From assembly GCA_036346255.1 (NCBI GenBank), contig CM070633.1, positions 17,918,001-17,982,000 on the forward strand: 64,000 nt of DNA, read 5' to 3'. Both the position numbers and the translations under genes were made by a program. Below the pieces are notes generated by a model. The model saw nothing but the letters and a program-made list of their open reading frames with translations, made no database searches and was not told the origin of the DNA. Source of the stretch: Ampelocalamus luodianensis. Its lineage: Eukaryota; Streptophyta; Magnoliopsida; Poales; Poaceae. Below, piece after piece: positions 20,449-30,838 of this stretch (position 1 is the stretch's first letter; every line of letters starts with the position of its first letter).

Positions 20449-20955
20449 AAAAGAGATAAAGTTGAGAAAGGTGCATTGCATTGGTTGTGTTCACATGAGC
20501 ATGAAGACTATACTTTGGTGCTTTGTTTATCTTGGATTGTTGATGCTATGAATGATAACCGCTTAGCCTTGTTGGTACTTTTGAGTCTTTGGGCTCACTC
20601 TTGCTTTGATGTGTTTTAGGTACAACTGGCAAGACCCGCATGCATGGGAGGGAGTAGATGTTTGGATGCACGCACTACCACTCAATCATAAGAATTACTT
20701 ATAGATGGTTTGAGTTTCAGATTAACTGTAATAATGAGAATAGCAAATTTTGGATATGTTTATGAGATTATCCTGCATGCTTGAATGAACCTGATTATGT
20801 AGACTTTGATAAATGCCATGATTAATTGTTGGAACCTCGGTATAGCTGACTATACAAAGGAGGTTTTGCCGAAAATTTGTAATTGGTCTTAGTTTAGTTT
20901 AGTTTAATTTAATTTTAGTAGCAGTCCAGGCTCAATGCTGAGCTAGGGTGTTACA

Positions 20956-23900
20956 GTTGGTATCAGAGCGGGCTTTAGGTCCGTGGTTAATAGAAAAATA
21001 TTAAATTGACACACTGTGCATAGTAGGTGGGATTGGGAATTACATTGCTTCCGCATTATCTATTGCTATGTTTCATTTGTTGGGCAGTTGTTGAATTGCC
21101 TCTGTGCTATCTTTCTTGTTGTTAATCTATGAAATGAGATGTTATGATATACTATATCTATGAATCTATTCTATGATTGCCATGAGATGATCATGAATAA
21201 TCGTATTGGATTATATTGTTTATGCGTGTCGATAATGGTTGTTAAGAAGTGGAAACCGTGGTTGTGGCCTTGGACTTTGTCAGGCTATACCACCGTTCGT
21301 GGTAGACGCATAAAGTAGTTACCCTGAATACCTTAGTTGCAAGAGTTGAGCGTGAGTTGTTTTAGAAAGTTGATTTCTTTCTTGACCTCAATCTTGGCAA
21401 ATTCTTGATCTGTGATGGATGATGAATTTCTCTGGGGTTCCTGGTTTATGGTGGTTGTTGAGTGTCAATGGTCTCTTATAGTTCTCTGAAACAATTATTG
21501 TTTTCCGGCTGTTGAGTCGCTTTTGCTATTTGTGATCTTTCTCAATTGGCAATTATTGATAATTTCTTGGTTGTTCCTTCTTTCCCTTTAGCAAAGAATG
21601 ACTCATTTATTCGTTTGATAGTTGGGTATTGAGAATTTGAAGTTGCAAGTTTGTTAGCATGAGAAAGCTTTGGCTCTATGTGTTCCTTTTGGATTATTCA
21701 GAGTGTTGAGGTTTAAGGCATTACTTTTCTGTTGGAGATTGTTAAAATCTTTTTGTGATGCCTCGTTATGGTTAAATCAGAGATTGTAATCAAATAACTT
21801 GATATGGTATGGGTATCAAGATGAGTCATTGGTATGGTGCATAATTAATATTAATTAGTAACCTTGGAAGAGAAATTGATTAAGTTGATGTTGTCTTTTC
21901 CTAGTTCTTGATGAACGGTATATATGAGTAGTGAATAAGAGATATCAAGAAGTATGAAACCTTGATGAACTAGTCTAGTCATTAAAACTGTTTAGGTTGC
22001 TAAACTTGTTGGGTTCTTTGGTTCCCATGGATTAATTTAATTGTGTGGAAAGAAAAAAATTTAGAGGAATACCGATTTATGTATTCCTAGTATGATTAGT
22101 TACTGGGACTCTGTATAACCGGTAACTGGATTGAATATCGGTAAATCTAGAAGTTATGAGGGGAGTTCTATGTAGTTCTTCTGTATAGAATGACGCGATG
22201 AATTTGGTTGTAACATTGTTAAGACTTTTGATCGATAGAAGATTTGATTTTTGAAGTTTTAGTGTATCTTTGTTGAAACCCAAATATGAGGAGGAACAGA
22301 TTGGATACGTGTTTGTTAATGTCCATGTGATTTGGGAATAAAAGTAGGTAGCAACTAGATTTCATAATGAAGCGATTGATAACAACAATGATTGTGGTAT
22401 AAGCTGTTGTGTGTTGAAGTTTGATGATGAACATCGCTAAGAGTTGAACTGATATGGGCTTATGCCCATCTAATTGTGAATTAAACGGTTGATAAGGTGA
22501 CCTTGATGAAAGGGTTATGGTAGGAGCTTTTCAATTGTATAGTAGATCCCTTCTAAGTTTAATAGGTTGATGTATTGATGTTGTATGGTTTTGGTATACA
22601 CTGCGTTTTGAAGATGGGATGAAAGGATAGTATGGGAACTTTTGGTGAAACTCGGGCCTTTCTAATGGAATAGTTGATGATAAATATTCGTGTTCGAGTA
22701 TATTATTCGATGTTAATAAGATTATTTGCAAGGGATGGTGACTTGAGTGTGTGGTGATGATTCTTTTAGAAGTAAAGTAATTTGATCGTCTTTCGTAAAT
22801 GAGATTTTGTAAGAGTGTTTCGAGTTTTGCGGTGGGGATCATTTGGACCTCTTGAGTTATGTGGTGATTGAGTTGCTTTGAGCAAAGTGATATGTTGAAA
22901 GATTTTATTGGTTCTCAAGTTGTTCCTATGATTTGGTCATAAGAGCTTATCTTGTTTAAGCTGGCAAGGTGATGTAGTAATCACAGAAAATAACTATCCT
23001 TGTTAAAGGAAGGAGAGAAGTTAAGTGTTTGAGATTTAGGTCGTTTCGCATCTTGCGGTTTATTTGAGAGTACTTAGACCTTATGCAGTTGTTCAAAGGG
23101 TATTACGTTCTTCTCTTTTGTGGTTTGGTATTCGCTATCAGTAGGGCTTGAGCCCTCGACTGTTGACGTTCCCTTATGTTTTTTCGAGTTCTTGGCCTAA
23201 GTGACAGTTTCCTTGGTCTTGTGTTCGCTGCAGTGGTACATGTTTTCCATGTTATTAAAAAAAAATTGATTCCTTTCGCTCTTTCTTTTGAGGAAGAATC
23301 AACCTATTCGTTTCACCTGAGTCTTTTGAGGTGTTGAATAATTGTAGTGGTGAAACTGTGGGTTGTAAGTTGTTCGATGAGCGCTAGATGATGAAATAAT
23401 TTCGTAATATAGTTCTTTGAGAGAAGTCTAACTCAATGGAAGTTTGTCTTATGAGAGTTAAACTTGATGATGTGATTTAATGAGAGTGGGATTATAAAGT
23501 AATCGAATCGTCATGTCAATTAATGGGATAATGGAAAATGTTGAGTAATGTCAAGAGTGATTTGGCTCTAAATGAGTAACCTTCTGAGAGTTATAATCCT
23601 TGTAATGGTTAACTGGTCAAGAAAATATTTTCATGAAGATTTTAATGAGTAAGTATGTTGGAATTGTGGAATTTTAGGGATTTAATCTGAGGATTTCCCA
23701 ATACTTTATATGAGAATTTCGTTGCAAAAGTCTTGGAGGTTAAATTTGGGCTTTGCATAGTTATGCTAGAACTTTGAACGCCCATTGATAATGTGAAAAA
23801 AAAAGTATAAGTGGTGGATTTCGAACAGTGGGATGGTCATTGATAGAAATATTTTTATGAAATACATGAGAATATGTGATGTGAATTCCGAGTTTTCCAT

Positions 23901-24967
23901 TCTTGAAGATTGAGGTAACGTGATTACGTGCGAAGATCCATTTTGGGATGCATCAGAAGTTATCTATCAAAGTAATTCTGTCAGTAAAGGAAATCGGTTA
24001 GAGAATGTTTTGTGAGATCATCAAAGTCCCTTTTCAAAGGTGTTGACAAGGTGTTTTGATTTGGGTTTGGCGTTGAGATCGCCAAGTTAAGAGTAACAGG
24101 TTAGTGTCTTGTGCGATGAATCGGTATTCCAAAAAGTTATGAGAAATTTTAATTTCTAAAGGAGAAATTGAGAAAAGATTATTTCCTTGAGTACCGAAAC
24201 GCTCTCTTGATTCTTGTTTGAACTATGAGTTTATGTTGGATGTCTTTCGCATATGGGGCTTGACTTTATGTTGGCATGTGTGGTTCTTATCTGTACAGAA
24301 AGAATAAAAGAAATGATGGATTTGGATATTCGAGTGATTTCTCTTTTGGCGATCGTGGTGTTTATTTGCAAATTTTCTAACTTGAAGGTGGAAAGATTTT
24401 TCGTGATAATCTTCGATTCTGAATTTGACTTCTTTTAGTATCGAGTTGGTAACGTTTGGTTGCGATGAGAGTCCTTCTTTTTCATTTGGGCTATGTCAGT
24501 AAAAGAGTGTGGTTAAAGTGAGTTCTGGCGTGTGGTTCGGTATCTTTGGGAAGTTTAACCCAAGATACATTGGCTTGTTCTCGCTAGTTGGCGTATCGCC
24601 AGGTTTGTCTCGAGTCCGTGCGCGGAGTATGTAACGTCTTGTATGTTTTGGTGTTGAGTGAGTACCTGGGAGATCCAGAGTTTGAGGTTTTGTTTGCGCC
24701 GTTGACCATCGAGTGAGGTCTTACCCTTGAGTCTTGTCCGATGAGTGTACCTGGAATGTCGAGTTGAGCGTTAGTACAGACGTCGATTTACGTCCCGGTG
24801 TTGTGGTTTCTTCTGTTGGAGAGATAGGCCACTTGAGAGTTGAAGTCTCACGTGAGCGAGTTTAGTAAGAGTTGATCGCGTTGGTATCTATTGTTAAGTT
24901 CTAGTCGCGGTTTTCTTTCGTGTAGATTGGCGTTTAGATTCGGGTCGAACTCGTTAAGAGGGTAGAA
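20956..24967 (+). mobile_element. Element D internal region, non-coding
   Basis: A 4-kb AT-rich region without coding capacity. The first ~1.4 kb are shared with A, F and (more diverged) C. The last ~440 bp (about 24530-24967) are strongly conserved with the same position in C (about 30395-30838). A purine tract AAGAGGGTAGAA (24956-24967) directly precedes the 3' LTR and fits a polypurine tract. Such conserved ends with a free centre are expected if only packaging and reverse-transcription signals are under selection. Confidence 0.85.
20958..20969 (+). promoter_or_regulatory. Primer-binding site of element D
   Basis: TGGTATCAGAGC two bases after the 5' LTR, initiator tRNA-Met type. Confidence 0.92.
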
Positions 24968-27488
24968 TGTAATACCAGAAAGTGTGACAAGCAAATAGTC
25001 GGGAGAGATTAAATGTTCGGGAAGATTAATCTTACGGAGAGAATTTAATGGATTTTCGAGAGGGACCAACAGAAATTTCTCAATTCATCTTTTGAGAGGG
25101 GATTTTCATTGTTCCACTCCAACACGGGCTTGGGCCCGCCCATGAGGGAAAAGGGGGTGGCCGGCCATGGGGCGCCACTTCCCAAACCCTAGCCCCACCT
25201 CCCACCTCTCCACTCCCCACTCCCTCCCCTTGAGCCGCCACCTCCTCTCCCTCCCACACCTCTCCCCTTGGCTGCCTCCTCCCTTGTGCCCTCCCAAGAT
25301 CCCCTCCAAGAAACCCCCATTGTTGCCGGCCAAAGAGGAAGAAGAAGGAGCCCCTTTGTTGCCGGCCAAAGAGGAAGAAAGGAGGGAAGAAAGAAGGGAG
25401 AAGAGAAGGAAGAAGAGAAGTGAGCGGGATCGCCATCCGGGGTTCATGGTCTTCAGCGGCTTCAAGGGTAACGCGTCGTTTGTGTTGGGTAATTAATCGT
25501 GGTAGAGTAATCGGGTAGTTTTGGCTAGGTTGCAATCTGCCCGCTGTATTGGCAGATTCGTCCTGTAGCTTGCGCGGTCAATTTCTTATGGTTAGATGCC
25601 GAATTAGGAGTTTTGGTCTCCTAGGAAGTTGTAGGTTATCTTTGTAGCTTTCATTGGCCACCAAGATCACCCAAATCCGATTAACGGTCAGGAAGTTATG
25701 AATTTTTTAGTATCGCTGCTCTGTTAATCTGTCAGTTTAGAACAGTCTGTAGAAAATGGGATGAATCTGCTAGTTAAGGTCGAAATCAGAGGACCTCAAT
25801 ATAACGAAAAATGTAGGTAATTTCCATACCTTTTGATAGAGATAAAGAACACAAGATTTGGACTTTCGTAGCAAAAGTTATGATGATTTTAGTGATCTGT
25901 CCAGAGAACCCGACGTGATAATTGTTGCTCTGTAGGTTGGCTCGGTAGAGGTAGTAATTGGCAGAATCAAAAGGGCTCCCCAACTAAGTTTATTTAGGTA
26001 ATTAAATTACCTTTCCAAAAAGTCTGAGAACACCTTATTTGGACCTCTGAGCAGAAAGTTATGAATTTTAGAAGTTGACTGTCCGCAGTGATCATCAAAG
26101 CGATCGCTAGGAATTGGAAGTTTGGAAAACGCTTGAGAGTTAGCGAGTTTTGTTTTGTTATTATTTATGCTCTTGGTCCAGCGTGTTGGCCTTAGATTGG
26201 GATACCTTTATGTTCAGGTGGGAGCGTGGTTCCAGGGCAGCACCTCTTCGCGCCCACCGTTCTCGCATGATTGAGGCAAGTATTCGGGCTATTGTATATT
26301 TATGCTTGTATGCTGTGACTGTTTGTGTTTGGCTCCTAATAGCTATGCATGGAGGTTATGGTGATGAGTTCCAATTTATCTTGGTGAATGCAAGTACTCT
26401 GGTTGAGTGACTAATTATGACCGTTTGATAGAGGATGCTAATACTTTGATGCGTAATAACCATGCAAGGTTGCTAGTATGGTAAGTAAGATTAAGGATGA
26501 AGGATAGTAGAGAAATGATTAATTGATATTCATGAGTGATTGTTCAAATGTGCTAATATTATGATTAAATGTGCTATTCATGGTGCTAGAATGCTATGAA
26601 TGTCAATGATGGGGAATGCTAGAAGTATGAATAAGTTTATTCATGTATGATGTTGTTGTTAATGCTTACATGTTAATGATAATATGTTGAGTTCCTGCAT
26701 ATGAAGAACGTTATCATGGTGCATATGCATGTTGAGAGCATACAGGTGCCTTGGTCACGTGGTGACCAAGCACATACAGTTGAGGTCCCCGTCATGTAAA
26801 TGACGGGCTTGAGGTCCCCACATTCGTGGAATGTGGGCTATGAGCAAAGAGGTCCCCATCATTAAGATGATCTGCAATGGTCCCTATACATGTGGTGTAT
26901 AGGCTCTTGGTCCCTGTGCCAGTGGGCACAGGCAAGGGTACACAGCGACGGTTGTATACCCCGCATTACCGGTAAAATGCGAAAAGAGATAAAGTTGAGA
27001 AAGGTGCATTGCATTGGTTGTGTTCACATGAGCATGAAGACTATACTTTGGTGCTTTGTTTATCTTGGATTGTTGATGCTATGAATGATAACCTGCTTAG
27101 CCTTGTTGGTACTTGCTGAGTCTTTGGGCTCACTCTTGCTTTGATGTGTTTTAGGTACAACTGGCAAGACCCGCATGCATGGGAGGGAGTAGATGTTTGG
27201 ATGCACGCACTACCACTCAATCATAAGAATTACTTATAGATGGTTTGAGTTTGATTAAGCGTAATAATGAGAATAGCAAATTTTGGATATGTTTATGAGA
27301 TTATCCTGCATGCTTGAATGAACCTGATTATGTAGACTTTGATAAATGCCATGATTAATTGTTGGAACCTCGGTATAGCTGACTATACAAAGGAGGTTTT
27401 GCCGAAAATTTGTAATTGGTCTTAGTTTAGTTTAGTTTAATTTAATTTTAGTAGCAGTCCAGGCTCAATGCTGAGCTGGGGTGTTACA
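24968..27488 (+). mobile_element. 3' LTR of element D (2521 bp)
   Basis: TGTAATACCAG...GGGTGTTACA. The leader landmarks repeat those of the 5' copy: donor at 25468, acceptor at 26217, exon 2 at 26218-26275 (58 nt), GC donor at 26276, acceptor at 27154. The hairpin array (26753-26981) is better paired than in the 5' copy. Confidence 0.92.
26753..26981 (+). repeat. Hairpin array in the 3' LTR of D
   Basis: All eight stems can be drawn, from GGTCACGTGGTGACC to CGCATTACCGGTAAAATGCG. The TGTGCC/GGGCACA and GGGTACACA/TGTATACCC stems pair here with at most one mismatch. Confidence 0.88.
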
Positions 27489-27493
27489 TTTGT

Positions 27494-30400
27494 CTATTTC
27501 CTGGTATGCTAAAATTGTTGAAACTTGCATAAAGGACCAGATGGGTGCTGGTGTATCGATTCGTGAAACCTTGTTTATAGAAAATTATGTTAGTGAATAT
27601 TTAATCATGTTTTGAAATGATTTCTGAACAAAGGTGAAATGTGAATCTATGTTTACATATGGTTATGTGATTACAAATAGAATTAGTACTGTATGTACAC
27701 ACATGATTAATACCATCATCGATTGTTAATGAGTACCAAGAAGGTGTTAAGCAACACCAATAGTTGAGTAGATTAATTTCGTAAGTAGTCTTTGCTATCG
27801 TGCCTTGTGATATTGATATTGCTTAGCATAATCTTGTTATAATAAATTTGTTTCAACCTTGTGTTTTGTATTCCCTTTGGGAAGTTTTAGGATGGAGTAA
27901 TAAAGTTTGATGATTCTCAGTACTAGTGTATGTTGTCGATGTTATTAAATCGTCAAAATTGTGAGAATGAGGTTAATTTCGTAGTAATTTGATCACCTAT
28001 GGTGATATTCTCTAAATGATCAAATTTCAAGTTTTATGTTCATGATCTTTTGAGGGTTCAGGCTTTATGTGGTAAATGAAGTTTATCGAGTAACGATATG
28101 TTGCAAAGTTATAATGGTTCTTCAGTGATGCAAGTGCTTCGATTTTGAATACTTATTTGTTCTTATCTGTTAAGATTCGATATTCTCTTCTTGTGAGGCT
28201 TATGCTTACAACTGTGGACTTCACTTATGTTCTATAAGTTCATTGCTTAATTGGTTTCTTCCTTGGTCCCGTGTTCAGTGCGAGTGGTAGATGAGTTTTC
28301 TAGTTGGTGAAAGTCGTTTCCATTTGTCTCTTCTTTTGAGAAAGAATCAACCCATTCTTTTCACGTGGGTCTTTCGAAGTGTTTTCTAATTGTTGTTGTG
28401 AAATTGATGTTAATACCCATAGTAATTTGATCGCCTTTGGTGATATCGTTCGATGAGAATATTTCAAGTTTAGATTTCGTGATATTTTCTTTGAGCTATT
28501 GAATCATTGGTAGCTGAAATTATTTTAAATAAATTGAGGTATTGAATTGTCTTGTTGCTTCTTAAGAGATTCATGTGATTGAATCTTAACGGATTCTGGT
28601 TTGAGTTGGCAACGTGAAGTCTGCAATTAAAGAAAATTATGTTGGTTCCCTTAAAAGGAGATTAATCTGCTTGCTTTTCATGAAATCCCGTAATTGGAAA
28701 AGTTTTGAGTTTGGTGATTGAGATTATTTGGATCTCATGTTTCTTGTGTAGTTGAACGGTTCTGAACAAATATGACGTATTGAAGAATTTCATTGGTTCT
28801 TAATTAGTCCTGGTGGTTTGGACTAAAGATCTTATCTTGTACGTTGTGGCAAAACGATGTTAGTCAAAGAATTAATTTCAGTGTTAAAGGAAAGAGTGCA
28901 GTAGGAATATTTGAGAATTTGAGTCCAGTTTTGTAACTTGTAGTTATTCGAATTGTTCATAAACTTTTTGCTCTTTTCACTCAAGAGTTGTCGAGTTTCA
29001 ATCGCAATGTCATTTTTTTCTCTTATTGGTGGTTATTTGCTATTCCCTTTTTGAGGATGCGTACCCTCATTGTGAACTCAACTTTCGTTTTCCATATCTT
29101 CATTATCGATTATTTCTTTTGGTTTCGTGCTCACTGTGAGCAGCAACATTTTCCTGTGTGGTGAAACTTGCCCTTGTTCGCCTCTTTCTTTTGAGAAAGG
29201 ATCAACAATTTTGTGTTGCAAAGTTTTACAAAGCGTAAGTTGTCAATTGTTTGGTGGTGGTTAAGTGATTGTAGGGGTGAGATTTTTGCTACCAAGCTAT
29301 TGGAGGAGTAATAGAAGATGAGTTGGTTTTGACTCGAACCTCTTGGAGGAAATTGATTCGATGGAATGTATGGCTTCAAGTAAAGCTGTATAGTGTTCGA
29401 CTAAGTAGGACCTATGGTATAGTGTAGTTCCAAAACTTTGGTTCATGTTGAAATGTTGGGGATTATCAAATGTATGAAAACCTTAATTAATTTTATAGAG
29501 TAACACAATTGGAAAGTATTGCGATGTTGTGTGAGTGATTCCTGATGATGTTAATGAGTGATTATGTCGGAATTGTGGGGATGTTAGAGATTTAATCCGA
29601 TGATTTCACCATGTGTTATAAGAGGAATTCGTTGTAGGGGTCTTGGAGGTTAAATTTGGGCTTTCCATTTTCATGCTAGAATTTCGGTCGCCCAAAGATT
29701 TGTGTGTAGAGGAGATAGAAAACTGGAGTATTCTGAGTAGTGGAATGATTGTCGATAGAACCCTTCGATGTAGTTCATGAGCGGGTATACCGAGGATTCG
29801 ACGTGTTATTCTTGAAAGTTGGAGGTGATGATGTATTTGGTTTAAGCCTAATTTGAGGATGTTAAATTAAGAGGTTTGAGACCGTGTGGTATGCGATGAA
29901 TTCAATTCCAAGGTTGGAGAGATATTTTATTCTAAAAAGTGAACCCAAGGAAAAAGATGTCTTCTTGATTAGTGAAGCATTTTCTTTATTCTCGCATGAG
30001 CTTTGTGCTGTTGACCAATGTCTTTCGTAAGTTGAGTTTGACTCAATTTTGGTATGTGTGGTTCTTATCGGTTCAGGAAGAATAAAGGAAGTTTTTGATT
30101 TGGGCATTTAAAATTATTCCTCCTTTAGTTTTCGTGATGTTTATTCGCAAACTGCCACTTGGAAGGTGGAAAGGTTTTCGTGATGAAATTCCGATTTCTG
30201 GATTTGACTCTTTAGTACCGAGCTGGTAACGCTTAGTTGCGATGTGAATATTTCGTTTTCAGATGGGTTTTGTTGGTAAAAGAGTTTGCTTAAAGAGAGT
30301 TTTGTCGTATGTTTCTGGTTAAAGGAGGTGATCCTTGCTTTAGTGAAGAGTTCGATTGAGAGGTGGAACACGAGTTCCGTGTTCTTTGTGCTTGTCGTGT

Positions 30401-30838
30401 GCTTCGGTATCATTGGGAAGGTTAACCCAAGATATATTGGGTTGTTTTCGCTAGTTGGCGTATCGTCAGGACTGTCTCGAGTCCTTACGCGGAGTACGTA
30501 ACGTCTTGTATGTTCTCGTGCTGGGTGAGTACCTGGGAGATCCAGAGTTTGAGGTTTCGTTTGCGCCGTTGACCATCGAGTGAGATCTTACCTTCGAGTT
30601 TTGTCCGATGAGTGTACCTGGAAGTACCGGGTTGAGTGTTAGATCAGACGTCGTGTTACGTCGTTGTGTTGTGCTATTTTCAGTCCGAGGAGAGGCCATC
30701 GGGAAGTTGGAGTTTCGCGTGCATGAGCTTTAGCGGTGTTGTTCACAACGGCACGTGGTTACCGTTGTTCGTTCTCGATCGTGATTGTTCTTTCGCTTAT
30801 GTGTTTAGATTCGGTCGAATCTCATTAAGAGGATAGAA
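27494..30838 (+). mobile_element. Element C internal region, part 2
   Basis: It continues C after the D insertion (D target site copy at 27489-27493). No coding sequence. A module that occurs once in D (about 22540-23340) appears twice here in diverged form (about 27960-28400 and 28430-29230). Both copies contain an AATTTGATC..CC..TGGTGATAT block and a TCTTCTTTTGAGAAAG-like block. The last ~440 bp are conserved with D. The purine tract AAGAGGATAGAA (30827-30838) precedes the 3' LTR. Confidence 0.85.

Larger units (their letters stand above)
18425..20955 (+). mobile_element. 5' LTR of element D (2531 bp)
   Basis: TGTAATACC...GGGTGTTACA. The first ~500 bp are GC-rich and gene-like, with GGCCGGC motifs and a purine-rich stretch that gives spurious K/E/R-rich frames. 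Donor AAGG|GTAAC is at 18940, acceptor TTCAG at 19690, exon 2 at 19691-19750 (60 nt), GC donor at 19751 and acceptor TTTTAG at 20619. Candidate intron 1 (751 nt) holds three GTTATG modules near 19165, 19346 and 19526. Candidate intron 2 (869 nt) holds the hairpin array. Confidence 0.92.
18425..27488 (+). mobile_element. Element D, complete non-autonomous LTR retrotransposon
   Basis: It is flanked by the target duplication tttgt (18420-18424 and 27489-27493), with LTRs 18425-20955 and 24968-27488 and a 4.0-kb internal region. This region has no frame above about 103 residues and no retroelement domain. The LTR pair is highly similar, so insertion is recent relative to X. It is the innermost and youngest element of the nest. 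Confidence 0.93.
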
